Assembly: GCF_003194385.1 (NCBI RefSeq)
Contig: NZ_LAPT01000129.1
Location: forward strand, 1 to 35,110
DNA: 35,110 bases
From: Pokkaliibacter plantistimulans
GTDB lineage: Bacteria; Pseudomonadota; Gammaproteobacteria; Pseudomonadales; Balneatricaceae
Reading direction: 5' to 3'
The first letter of the stretch is position 1. Every line of letters begins with the position of its first letter. The position numbers were made by a program, and so were the translations under genes. Under the pieces are notes generated by a model. The model did no database searches. It worked only from the letters and a program-made list of their open reading frames with translations, and was not told the origin of the DNA. This document shows positions 9,203 to 17,132 of this stretch, piece by piece.

Positions 9203-9901
9203 TCAAACCGTCCTGATACCGCAGCCCTTGAGGACAACACGGGTAATCAACTCCACCGCGTTCTCATATTCCTCGTCCGCCATGTCGGCCTTACCCAGCA
9301 AGGTGGTGATTTGCGCGCTGAAATCGGCATAGGTCTGGGTCGATGACCACAGCATAAACAGCAGATGTTCAGGATTAATCGGGTCCATCCAGCCTTTGGC
9401 AATCCAGCTGCGAATAACCCGGCAGGTATCAAGGAATTGCTGTTTTAATTTCCCCCCCAGTAATTCGCGGATATTTTCTGCACCATGAATGACTTCAGTG
9501 GCAAATATCTTCGAAGCATGAGGGTATTCCTTGGATTGCTGCACCTTGGCCAGAATATAGTTGCGCAATGCTTCTTTCGGGTGCACGTCTTCAGTCATGG
9601 ATTTCATATCATCCATCCAGACCAGCAGAATATGATCCAGCACCGCCTGATATAGCCCGGCTTTATTATGAAAGTAATAAAGCACATTGGCTTTGGGTAG
9701 ATTGGCCACTTCAGCAATTGCCGCCAGCGTAGTACCGGAAAAGCCCTTTTCTGCAAACAGGCGCTCCGCCGTACTGATAATATGCGTCACATTTTCCTGA
9801 CGTATATCTGCCAGTGCCCGGCGTTCTTTACGTGGTTTACGCCCTGACTGAGCCGGGGGCATATCAGCCAATTCGGCTTTTAACTGATCTTTATTAGACA
9901 T
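9203..9901 (-). CDS. rutR: RutR-like TetR family repressor of pyrimidine catabolism
   Basis: A 232-aa TetR protein from MSNKDQLKAEL at 9901. The ORF extends upstream to 10018, but that part is unlike the family. The N-terminus is rich in Lys, Arg and Pro. The HTH lies at about residues 35-80 (FAEKGFSGTTLAAIAEVANL, then KANVLYYFHNKAGLY). The C-terminal domain closely follows E. coli RutR: YPHASKIFATEVIHGA, the block with WMDPINPEHLLFMLWSSTQT, and YADF. RutR binds uracil or thymine and then leaves TTGACCAnnTGGTCAA sites. Matching operators at 6948, 7211 and 10111 surround the catabolic genes, and the gene is divergent from preT. The regulator and ligand assignment is family knowledge plus these sites. 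Confidence 0.88.
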   Translation of the reverse strand: MSNKDQLKAELADMPPAQSGRKPRKERRALADIRQENVTHIISTAERLFAEKGFSGTTLAAIAEVANLPKANVLYYFHNKAGLYQAVLDHILLVWMDDMKSMTEDVHPKEALRNYILAKVQQSKEYPHASKIFATEVIHGAENIRELLGGKLKQQFLDTCRVIRSWIAKGWMDPINPEHLLFMLWSSTQTYADFSAQITTLLGKADMADEEYENAVELITRVVLKGCGIRTV

Positions 9902-10274
9902 CTTTCGTACAGGCTCCCTGCACCGCAACGTATCATCAATACGTTTTTTGTGTGCAAAAACTGGGCGAATTTTTGGGTGTCTGCGTAACACAAGTGTTTC
10001 CCGCTGTTGCCAGATCACCCATTTATTTCTTCTCTTGACCAGGCAGACAGCATAGCTGCTTCCCTAAGCCATTGATATTGTTTCCTGCCCTTCTTTAGAC
10101 GAAGAACAGATGCCACCTTCTGACCAAATGGTCAGAAGGTGGCACAGTGTCTGCATAGATCTATCCCGATTAGCAATGACCGTATTACCAGCAGTAGTAA
10201 TCCCATAAAAGGCCGCGGCTTCGCCGTCATGCCAGATAAATGCAGCACCATAACTACAAACCGAGGTCAGAACC
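9902..10274. promoter_or_regulatory. divergent regulatory region, rutR-like / preT
   Basis: 373 bp between divergent genes, dominated by the 34-bp palindrome at 10111-10144. A lone half-site TTGACCA is at 10035-10041. The ORF extension into 9902-10018 is not supported by family similarity. Confidence 0.6.
10111..10144. promoter_or_regulatory. extended RutR-type operator, perfect 34-bp palindrome
   Basis: 10111-10126 and 10129-10144 are perfect 16-bp inverted arms around AA. The core CTGACCA-AA-TGGTCAG matches the RutR consensus except for its outermost base on each side. It lies 131 bp upstream of preT and 210 bp upstream of the repressor start, suited to controlling both. Confidence 0.88.
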
Positions 10275-11636
10275 GTGATCAAATCACTCAGCCATCTTCC
10301 GACTGCGGAGGCGAGCCAGGACGCCCTGGCCGGGCAGTTCACCGATCTGCATCCGCCGCTGAATCAACGTCAGGCGGAAATCGAAAGCGCACGCTGTCTG
10401 TATTGCTATGACGCGCCCTGCGTCAATGCCTGCCCTTCCGACATCAATATTCCGCGCTTTATCCGCAACATCGCTCAGGACAACATCAACGGCGCTGCGC
10501 AGACCATTCTGGAGTCCAACATTCTGGGCGGGAGCTGTGCCCGGGTCTGCCCCACCGAAGTACTGTGCGAACAGGCTTGCGTCCGTAATCACAGTGACGA
10601 GTGCGAGCCAGTGAAAATTGGCCTGTTGCAGCGCTATGCCACCGACAACATGCAGTTCAGCAGCCACCCGTTCAAACGTGCCGCTGCCACCGGCAAGACT
10701 ATCGCGGTTGTAGGCGCTGGCCCTGCCGGGTTGTCCTGTGCACACCGGCTGGCCATGCTCGGCAATCAGGTGGTGATCTTTGAAGCGCAGAGCAAGCCCG
10801 GCGGCCTCAACGAGTACGGCATCGCCAAGTACAAGATGACCGACAACTTCGCCCAGAAAGAGGTGGAGTTCCTGCTGCAGATTGGCGGTATTGAACTGCG
10901 CTACGGCCTGGCGCTGGGCCACAACCTGTCTTTGCAGGAATTGCAGAAGGACTACGACGCCGTGTTCCTCGGCATTGGTCTGGGCGCCAGCCGTCAGCTG
11001 GGCCTGACCGGCGAAGATGCTCCCGGGCTGATGGCGGCCGTGGACTACATTAAAGAGCTGCGTCAAGCCGATGACCTCACGACGCTGCCTGTGGCCAAAC
11101 GCGCAGTGGTGATCGGGGCGGGCAACACCGCTATCGATATGGCCGTGCAGATGGCACGGCTGGGTGCCGATCAGGTCACGCTGGTGTATCGCCGTGGCAC
11201 AGAGTCCATGTCGGCCACCGAGCACGAACAGGACATCGCCAAGGCCAATCAGGTCAAGATCGTTACCTGGGCCCAGCCTAAGGAAGTGCTGCTGGATGAC
11301 AGCGGCAAGGTCAGCGCAATGCGCTTCGAGAAAACCGTGCTGGATGCCAGCGGCAAGCTGACAGGCACCGGCGAACTGCTGGATATTCCCGCTGATGGCG
11401 TGTTCAAGGCCATTGGCCAAACCTTTGATGAAAGCAGTCTGAATGACGTCAACCTCGGCCGTGATGGCGATCGTATCCGCATCGACGACGGTTTCCGTAC
11501 CAGCCTGTCCGGCGTCTATGCCGGTGGCGACTGTGTGGCCCCCGGTGAAGACCTCACTGTGCAGGCCGTACAGCACGGCAAACTGGCGGCAATGAGTATT
11601 CACCAGGATCTGATGACTAACGTGGAGGCCGCGTGA
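10275..11636 (+). CDS. preT: NAD-dependent dihydropyrimidine dehydrogenase subunit PreT
   Basis: A 453-aa flavoprotein subunit (also called PydX). It passes electrons from NADH through FAD and iron-sulfur clusters to PreA for reduction of uracil and thymine. The GTG start at 10275 has GAGGT 7 bases upstream. The N-terminal cluster ligands are Cys41, 44, 49 and 53 (CLYCYDAPCVNAC) and Cys88, 92, 98 and 102. The FAD-binding VVGAGPAGLSC is at about 145-155, and a second dinucleotide fold follows at VIGAGNTAIDMA. Length is typical of the bacterial subunit. It forms an operon with preA (TGATG overlap) downstream of the palindromic operator. Confidence 0.94.
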   Translation: MIKSLSHLPTAEASQDALAGQFTDLHPPLNQRQAEIESARCLYCYDAPCVNACPSDINIPRFIRNIAQDNINGAAQTILESNILGGSCARVCPTEVLCEQACVRNHSDECEPVKIGLLQRYATDNMQFSSHPFKRAAATGKTIAVVGAGPAGLSCAHRLAMLGNQVVIFEAQSKPGGLNEYGIAKYKMTDNFAQKEVEFLLQIGGIELRYGLALGHNLSLQELQKDYDAVFLGIGLGASRQLGLTGEDAPGLMAAVDYIKELRQADDLTTLPVAKRAVVIGAGNTAIDMAVQMARLGADQVTLVYRRGTESMSATEHEQDIAKANQVKIVTWAQPKEVLLDDSGKVSAMRFEKTVLDASGKLTGTGELLDIPADGVFKAIGQTFDESSLNDVNLGRDGDRIRIDDGFRTSLSGVYAGGDCVAPGEDLTVQAVQHGKLAAMSIHQDLMTNVEAA

Positions 11637-12910
11637 TGGCTGACTTGAGCATAAATTTCGCGGGCATCAAAGCACCCAACCCCTTCTGGCTGGCCTCTGC
11701 CCCTCCCACCGACAAAGCCTATAACGTCGTTCGCGCCTATGAGGCGGGCTGGGGTGGTGTCGTGTGGAAAACCCTGGGGGAAGACCCCGCCGCGGTGAAC
11801 GTCTCCTCGCGCTATTCCGCCATCTACGGCAAGAACAAGGAAGTGCTGGGGTTCAACAACATTGAGCTGATCACCGACCGCAGTCTGGAAATCAACCTGC
11901 GTGAAATCGAGCAGGTGAAGAAAGACTGGCCAGACCGCGCGCTGGTGGTCTCGCTGATGGTGCCCTGTGAAGAAGAATCATGGAAATACATCCTGCCTCT
12001 GGTGGAAGCCACCGGCGCAGATGGCATCGAGCTGAATTTTGGCTGTCCCCACGGTATGCCTGAGCGCGGCATGGGTGCGGCGGTCGGTCAGGTGCCGGAA
12101 TACGTGGAAATGGTCACCCGCTGGTGCAAGACCTACAGCAAGATGCCGGTGATCGTGAAGCTGACCCCCAACATCACCGATATCCGTGGCCCGGCACGCG
12201 CTGCCTACAATGGCGGAGCCGATGCGGTATCACTGATCAACACCATCAACTCCATCACCTCCATTGACCTTGACCAGATGGTGGCACGCCCCATCGTAGG
12301 TGGTCGCAGCACCCACGGCGGTTATTGCGGCCCGGCGGTCAAACCCATTGCCATGAATATGGTGGCCGAAATTGCCCGTGACCCTGCCACAGCAGGCATC
12401 CCCATTTCCGGCATAGGTGGCATTGGCAGCTGGCGTGATGCGGCGGAGTTTATCGCTCTCGGCGCCAGCTCGGTGCAGGTCTGCACGGCCGCGATGCTGT
12501 ATGGCTTCCGCATTGTCGAAGAAATGAAGGATGGCCTGTCGCGCTGGATGGACGAGAAAGGCTACAACAGCATTGCTGACTTCAGTGGCAAGGCCATTCC
12601 CAACACCACCGACTGGAAGTATCTGGACATGAACTACAAGGTCATTGCCCAGATCGATCAGGACAAATGCATTGGCTGTGGCCGCTGCTACATTGCCTGC
12701 GAGGACACTTCGCACCAGTCCATTGCCAATCTGCTGCAGGACAATGGCACCCACAAATACGAGGTCAAAGAGGAAGAGTGTGTGGGTTGCAACCTGTGTC
12801 AGATCACCTGCCCGGTCACCGACTGTATCACCATGGTGCCGCAGGATACTGGCGAACCCTATATGAACTGGACACAAGACCCACGCAACCCGTTCCGCGA
12901 AGCCAGCTGA
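11636..12910 (+). CDS. preA: NAD-dependent dihydropyrimidine dehydrogenase subunit PreA
   Basis: A 424-aa catalytic subunit: an FMN-binding dihydroorotate-dehydrogenase-like barrel plus a C-terminal ferredoxin domain. The start at 11636 overlaps the preT stop (TGATG) with GGAGG 7 bases upstream; the GTG one codon earlier is less likely. The active-site loop is FGCPHGMPERGMG, with Cys137 at the position of the general acid Cys671 of mammalian dihydropyrimidine dehydrogenase. Two [4Fe-4S] motifs follow near the C-terminus: CIGCGRCYIAC and CVGCNLCQITCP. It reduces uracil and thymine to the dihydro forms that dihydropyrimidinase and beta-ureidopropionase then degrade. Confidence 0.95.
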   Translation: MADLSINFAGIKAPNPFWLASAPPTDKAYNVVRAYEAGWGGVVWKTLGEDPAAVNVSSRYSAIYGKNKEVLGFNNIELITDRSLEINLREIEQVKKDWPDRALVVSLMVPCEEESWKYILPLVEATGADGIELNFGCPHGMPERGMGAAVGQVPEYVEMVTRWCKTYSKMPVIVKLTPNITDIRGPARAAYNGGADAVSLINTINSITSIDLDQMVARPIVGGRSTHGGYCGPAVKPIAMNMVAEIARDPATAGIPISGIGGIGSWRDAAEFIALGASSVQVCTAAMLYGFRIVEEMKDGLSRWMDEKGYNSIADFSGKAIPNTTDWKYLDMNYKVIAQIDQDKCIGCGRCYIACEDTSHQSIANLLQDNGTHKYEVKEEECVGCNLCQITCPVTDCITMVPQDTGEPYMNWTQDPRNPFREAS

Positions 12911-13209
12911 CAGCCCGCTCAGCATCTGCGATGTAGTCGAACGTGTTCATGATCTCGCAAGCAGGGGCCAGACAAGGCCAAAAGTGCTGAGGAAGCGCCT
13001 TTTACCCACATTAAAGGGTATTGAGCCTGAATGAGCATTCCGAACGGCTTTTCAACGCCGTGAGGCACAGCAGATCGTGACACGTTTTCAGGCAACAAGG
13101 CTCTATGTTGATTAGTCCAGCCTGAGAGGGTAGGCCAATACCTCCCGCCGCTGTTCGTACTGGACAGCGGCGGGAGTGGATGACGGAAGGAGGGTAGAAA
13201 AGGCCGTAC
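12911..13209. other. intergenic region between convergent preA and pncB
   Basis: 299 bp without a gene that I can support. The only clear structure is the inverted repeat at 13142-13176. Confidence 0.5.
13142..13176. terminator. candidate terminator hairpin
   Basis: Perfect 13-bp GC-rich arms (13142-13154 and 13164-13176) with a 9-nt loop between convergent preA and pncB. There is no good T-run on either side, so it may act as an mRNA 3' stabiliser or a weak terminator. Confidence 0.5.
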
Positions 13210-14406
13210 TCAGTTCACTTTGAATACGTACTTCAGATAGGTCACGAAGCTTTCATCCAGGCACTGAATCTTGCCCGGCGTGTCGGAGATCTTCGCCACG
13301 GGCTGGCCATTACAGGCCGCCATTTTCAGTACGATATTCATAGGCTCCACCCCGGGAATATCACAGGTGAAGTGGGTGCCAATGCCAAAGCTGACATCGA
13401 TGCGGTCACGCAGGGCACGATAGATTTCCAGCGCTCTGGGTAAGGTCAGGCCATCGGAGAAGGTCAGTGTCTTGGTCTTGGGGTCAATGCCCAGCTGCTC
13501 ATAATGGCTGATGGCTTTCTCCGCCCAGATCAGCGGATCACCGGAGTCATGGCGCAGGCCATCAAACAGCTTGGCGAAATACAGATCAAAGTCATTGAGG
13601 AAGGCATCCATGGTGATGCAGTCCGTGAGCGCAATACCCAGCAACCCGCGGTACTCACGCACCCAGCAGTCCAGCGCCGCCTTCTGGCTGTCGATCAGCC
13701 GCGGCCCCAGCTGCTGATGGGCCATCAGCCATTCATGCGCCATGGTGCCCAGTGGGGTCAGCTCCAGCTTACGGGCCAGATGGACATTGCTGGTGCCAAC
13801 AAAATGACCGGGGAAGTCATGCTTCATGCACCGTACCACTTCCTCCTGCACCGGATAGGAAAAGCGCCGACGGGTGCCAAAATCAGCAATCTTGAAGCCA
13901 GCCAGTTCTTCCTCAGAGGCATGGGTGCGCAGCCAGTCAAACTTGCGATAGAGCTGTTCACGGGCATCCGCCAGTTGCAGATGGGGATAGCGATTGCGGT
14001 TACGCACTTCACTGACGGTCGCCAGAATCGGCACCTCATAGAGAATCACATGCAGCCAGGGGCCTTTCAGGCGGATAACCAGCTGCTCCTTCTCCACGGC
14101 CACCTGCACATAGTCAGGATTGAAGCGGAATAACCCCAGAAAGCGAATAAAGTCAGGCTTGATAAAGCGGATAGCACGCATGAAATCCAGCTGGCCGGGA
14201 GAGATTTCCAGCTTGGCCAGATTGTGAATTTCTGCACGAATCTCATCCACGTACTGCGCCAAATTCTCATCGGTACGGCAGCGAAATTCCCACTCGACTT
14301 CGGTATTGGGGTAGTTATGCAGTACAGCCTGCATCATGGTGAGTTTGTAGAAGTCCGTATCCAGCAGGTTCTGTACGATACGGTCAGCAAAGAGAGTCTC
14401 TGCCAC
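13210..14406 (-). CDS. pncB: nicotinate phosphoribosyltransferase
   Basis: A 398-aa enzyme of the PncB family. It makes nicotinate mononucleotide from nicotinate and PRPP with ATP, in the Preiss-Handler NAD salvage pathway. Recognisable blocks are [14 protein letters not shown] (17-30), [12 protein letters not shown] (176-187) and GTMAHEW with His224, the residue phosphorylated in the family. The start is GTG at 14406, with AGGAT about 10 bases upstream. Length is normal. It is a free-standing housekeeping gene; the HD-GYP gene 64 bp upstream reads in the same direction and could be co-transcribed. Confidence 0.95.
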   Translation of the reverse strand: MAETLFADRIVQNLLDTDFYKLTMMQAVLHNYPNTEVEWEFRCRTDENLAQYVDEIRAEIHNLAKLEISPGQLDFMRAIRFIKPDFIRFLGLFRFNPDYVQVAVEKEQLVIRLKGPWLHVILYEVPILATVSEVRNRNRYPHLQLADAREQLYRKFDWLRTHASEEELAGFKIADFGTRRRFSYPVQEEVVRCMKHDFPGHFVGTSNVHLARKLELTPLGTMAHEWLMAHQQLGPRLIDSQKAALDCWVREYRGLLGIALTDCITMDAFLNDFDLYFAKLFDGLRHDSGDPLIWAEKAISHYEQLGIDPKTKTLTFSDGLTLPRALEIYRALRDRIDVSFGIGTHFTCDIPGVEPMNIVLKMAACNGQPVAKISDTPGKIQCLDESFVTYLKYVFKVN

Positions 14407-14470
14407 GCGTTGTTATCCTGTAGTGAGAATGAGTGGTCAGATAGCAGGAGCTGCAGCTGACAAATGGCCT

Positions 14471-15814
14471 TCACGCTATCACAGATTGGCGTTCTTTGGC
14501 TGCATCATTAAAGGAACGCTCTATCGCCGCCAGCAAAGGCCGCAGCGACTCGGGGGCATCTTTCTGCACCAGGTGCAGCAGACGACGCAAATCGCGGAAG
14601 CGCCACAGCAGCTCATCGAACATCAGGTCGACCTCTTCCATCTCGGCATAGGCCGGTTGCAGTTTTGCCTGATGCACATGCGACACCCAACGGATCAGTC
14701 CATCGCTGGTAATCCCTGAGCGAATCAGCAGATTTTCCAGTGCCAGCCCGGTGGCAGCCAGACTGCGCAGCTGGCGGCGGTTTATCTGGTCAGCGGGCAG
14801 ATGCTGATTGAGATGGACGACAGAGGCTTCATAGCGTTTGAGGGTCTGAGCCAGTACCAGCAGCTGCGGCAACCGCCGCAGCAGGTCGGCATCCTCACTG
14901 TACAGCCGCGATGAGCGTATCCCTGCGGTCTTGATCAGGAAGCGTGTGGCCTCATAGACCTCGGCAGCAAAGCTGTAATCGTTGACCTGCAATACCGGCA
15001 ACAGCAGTTGCAGATCGCTGTTGCGCTTCGGGTCGGCAGAAAAGCGAATGGCATACAGCATGTCCGTGATGGCGACAATCTGCCCCATCAGTGACAGCTC
15101 ATCAGCAAAACGGGCTGACGGATAACCGGAGCCATCGCAGCGTTCGTGGTGCTCCAGCACCGCCACCGAAACGGCACGCGGCACACTGCTCATCGACTCC
15201 AGACACACCTTGCCAATCACCACATGGCTCTGAATCGCCCGCCACTCTTCCGGGCTCAGCTCACCGCTTTTATTTACGATGGCCGGATCGATATGCAGCA
15301 TGCCGATATCGTGGGCCAGCCCGGCAATAAACACCTCTACCGGTTTAGCATCGAGGCGCTGCATACGGGTGGCAATCGCCAGCCCGAACCAGGCACAGTA
15401 CAGCGCCTTGTCATACTGATCAGGCAGGCGCTGACGCAGCACCGTCAGCTTCTGCACCAGCATCGGCAGACGCATCACCCGGTCGCGTGCTTCGCGCAGG
15501 CTGGCTTCGGTAATGTGACGACTGAGGCACTGCAAATCCGCAGCGGCTGACCACTGTTTTTCGATATCCGCCAGCAACTGCTCACCGCTGAGGCTGTGCT
15601 CCAGGGCGATGCTTTGCTCCAGCGGTTTACGCAACTTATGGCGGATCAGTTTTTCCGCCATCTTGCTGCTGATGGACGTTCCCTGTTTAGCCAGCAGAAC
15701 CCCCTGCTCATTGTAGAGATCAGAGGTAGCGACCACCTGATTGGCCTTGTTCACTTCGGCCAGATGATCGACATAAGCATCAACCTGATTCTGCTCGTAC
15801 TCCAGAGACGACAT
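14471..15814 (-). CDS. HD-GYP domain protein, probable cyclic-di-GMP phosphodiesterase
   Basis: A 447-aa cytosolic protein from the ATG at 15814, with GGGAG upstream. The N-terminal 110 residues show no family that I recognise. The HD-GYP domain has HDIGM at 168-172, a His at 197, EHHERCDGSGYP at 221-232 and then LMGQIVAITD. The usual HDIGK lysine is replaced by Met, so activity should not be assumed. A helical C-terminal region of about 170 residues follows. No signal peptide or TM segment is seen. Same direction as pncB, which lies 64 bp downstream. Confidence 0.88.
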   Translation of the reverse strand: MSSLEYEQNQVDAYVDHLAEVNKANQVVATSDLYNEQGVLLAKQGTSISSKMAEKLIRHKLRKPLEQSIALEHSLSGEQLLADIEKQWSAAADLQCLSRHITEASLREARDRVMRLPMLVQKLTVLRQRLPDQYDKALYCAWFGLAIATRMQRLDAKPVEVFIAGLAHDIGMLHIDPAIVNKSGELSPEEWRAIQSHVVIGKVCLESMSSVPRAVSVAVLEHHERCDGSGYPSARFADELSLMGQIVAITDMLYAIRFSADPKRNSDLQLLLPVLQVNDYSFAAEVYEATRFLIKTAGIRSSRLYSEDADLLRRLPQLLVLAQTLKRYEASVVHLNQHLPADQINRRQLRSLAATGLALENLLIRSGITSDGLIRWVSHVHQAKLQPAYAEMEEVDLMFDELLWRFRDLRRLLHLVQKDAPESLRPLLAAIERSFNDAAKERQSVIA

Positions 15815-16170
15815 AATGACTCCCTGCATGTCATTGATGGAAGGCGGCACTTTGCCAACACAATATCGATTCTGCAGCCAACGGTTTTACACCACTCATA
15901 GGGAAACAACCAGCCCCTGACACCATGCCACACAGGCTTCATACATCCAGAAGCAACAACGCAACTCTGGCAGCGAAGCGAGTGAGTGAGTGAGTGGATC
16001 AACTACTAAGCAGAGTCTTGGGCTAAATACCCGGCTTTTTCAAATGCACGCCTTGTGATCGTCCAACTTGTCTGCCATGAGCAAGAGGTTAGCGCTGCGA
16101 TGGATAAAGCTGCGATATGTCTTGCGTCGTCAGGCTACGATCAATAGACGGATAACATGAGGGGATAACC
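15815..16170. other. intergenic region, divergent HD-GYP / rebB
   Basis: 356 bp with no gene that I can support. It contains four tandem AGTG units at 15981-15996 and must hold divergent promoters. Confidence 0.5.
15981..15996. repeat. AGTG tetranucleotide repeat, four units
   Basis: Four perfect AGTG units in the divergent promoter region between the HD-GYP and rebB genes. Short, but of the kind that can vary by slippage. Confidence 0.6.
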
Positions 16171-16500
16171 ATGTCATTTCCTACAGCAGTGAATAGTCAG
16201 ATTACCGATGCCGTAACCCAGGCCAACACCAAGGTAGTGGGTGAAGCGCCTGCGATGGCCATGAGCACGCTCTATCAGGCCATGGCCCACAGCACCGGCA
16301 TCCTGTACCAGAACGCGGCGCTTGCCCAGCAACAGCAAAATACGCTGGCTCAGGCAGCCGCCACTCAAGGAATCATGCAGCTATACAATGTCGATACCAT
16401 GGCAGGCGCCGCTGCCACGGAAAAAGTGGCGCAGGCTGGAGTCTCCGACAACCTCGCCAGTCTGCTGGCTGTATTACAGGCCATGCAGAACAACAAATAA
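16171..16500 (+). CDS. RebB family R-body protein
   Basis: A 109-aa protein with the RebB (killing trait) family signature: VNSQITDAVTQANTKVVGEA, then PAMAMSTLYQAMAHSTGIL, and a Gln/Ala-rich middle (ALAQQQQNTLAQAAATQG). RebA, RebB and RebD-like proteins of this family assemble into R-bodies, coiled protein ribbons that extend and rupture membranes; they were first studied in Caedibacter killers of Paramecium. Length is typical. A strong GAGGGGAT ribosome site precedes the ATG. Only one reb-like gene is visible here and no RebC-like partner or regulator, so whether this copy forms ribbons is unknown. Confidence 0.88.
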   Translation: MSFPTAVNSQITDAVTQANTKVVGEAPAMAMSTLYQAMAHSTGILYQNAALAQQQQNTLAQAAATQGIMQLYNVDTMAGAAATEKVAQAGVSDNLASLLAVLQAMQNNK

Positions 16501-16522
16501 CCTCTCAGCAGAGGTTCACGAT

Positions 16523-16549
16523 CAGCTGGCAGCCGGCCGCTGCCAGCTG
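16523..16549. terminator. candidate terminator hairpin
   Basis: Perfect 11-bp arms (16523-16533 and 16539-16549) with a 5-nt loop between rebB and the convergent sortase gene. No T-run follows, but position and stability fit a shared 3' end. Confidence 0.55.
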
Positions 16550-16550
16550 C

Positions 16551-17132
16551 TCACACTGCCACATTCACTGCCTCCACCACATACCGCAGAGGCCCGCCCG
16601 GTATCAGTGCCTCAAAGGGATAGCAGGTAATCAGGGTCAGGCCGTTGCGGTTAGCCGGGATCAGCGGATCTTTACTGCTGTCAACAATATGAATGCGGCT
16701 GACACGATAGTGATGGTGCCTCCCTCGCTGGTCGGTCAACTCGATCAGATCCCCTGCCTTCAGCGTTTGCAGCCCACGAAAATGGGTATCACGATGCCCG
16801 CCGATAACAATATCACCGCCCTGCTCTGGCTGCGGGGAGCCTTCTACCAACGCCGGGCCGAAGGCCAGCCCCTCACCGCCCGCGGCATTCATCACATAAA
16901 GTGGCTCGGCCAGTGCGGACCAGTGGATAGCAGCTACCGGCCAGGTATCGGCCCAGGGCCAGGGTTTGGCTGGCTGCCCGCTGGTCAGGCTCTGTTGCCA
17001 GGCATTGGCAATCAGTACCTGTGCCAGCCAGGCCTTGAGATAGATGCTGCTGGCCTGTGCTCCCAGTACGACTGCGCTCAGTAGCAAGAGCCAGAAAGTA
17101 AGCCGATATATCCATGGTCTGATCCTCAGCAT
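16551..17132 (-). CDS. class GN (proteobacterial) sortase
   Basis: A 193-aa membrane-anchored transpeptidase of the marine proteobacterial sortase type. An N-terminal TM helix spans about residues 9-27. The catalytic residues are present: His113 in GGHRDTHF, Cys170 in LITCYPF and Arg183 in GGPLRYVVEA. The start at 17132 gives the usual membrane-anchor N-terminus and overlaps the stop of the upstream target gene by 7 bp. Sortases are rare in Gram-negatives; in this group one enzyme normally serves one dedicated VIT/VWA substrate, here the gene directly upstream. It should act on the periplasmic side of the inner membrane. Confidence 0.92.
   Translation of the reverse strand: MLRIRPWIYRLTFWLLLLSAVVLGAQASSIYLKAWLAQVLIANAWQQSLTSGQPAKPWPWADTWPVAAIHWSALAEPLYVMNAAGGEGLAFGPALVEGSPQPEQGGDIVIGGHRDTHFRGLQTLKAGDLIELTDQRGRHHHYRVSRIHIVDSSKDPLIPANRNGLTLITCYPFEALIPGGPLRYVVEAVNVAV

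Noticed and set aside
9902-10018. N-terminal extension of the RutR-like protein
   Set aside because: The extra 39 residues have no counterpart in RutR; MSNKDQ at 9901 is where the family's N-terminus is expected.
10284-11603. Long 439-codon ORF antisense to preT
   Set aside because: preT has complete cofactor motifs and family length; the antisense frame is a product of GC-rich codon use.
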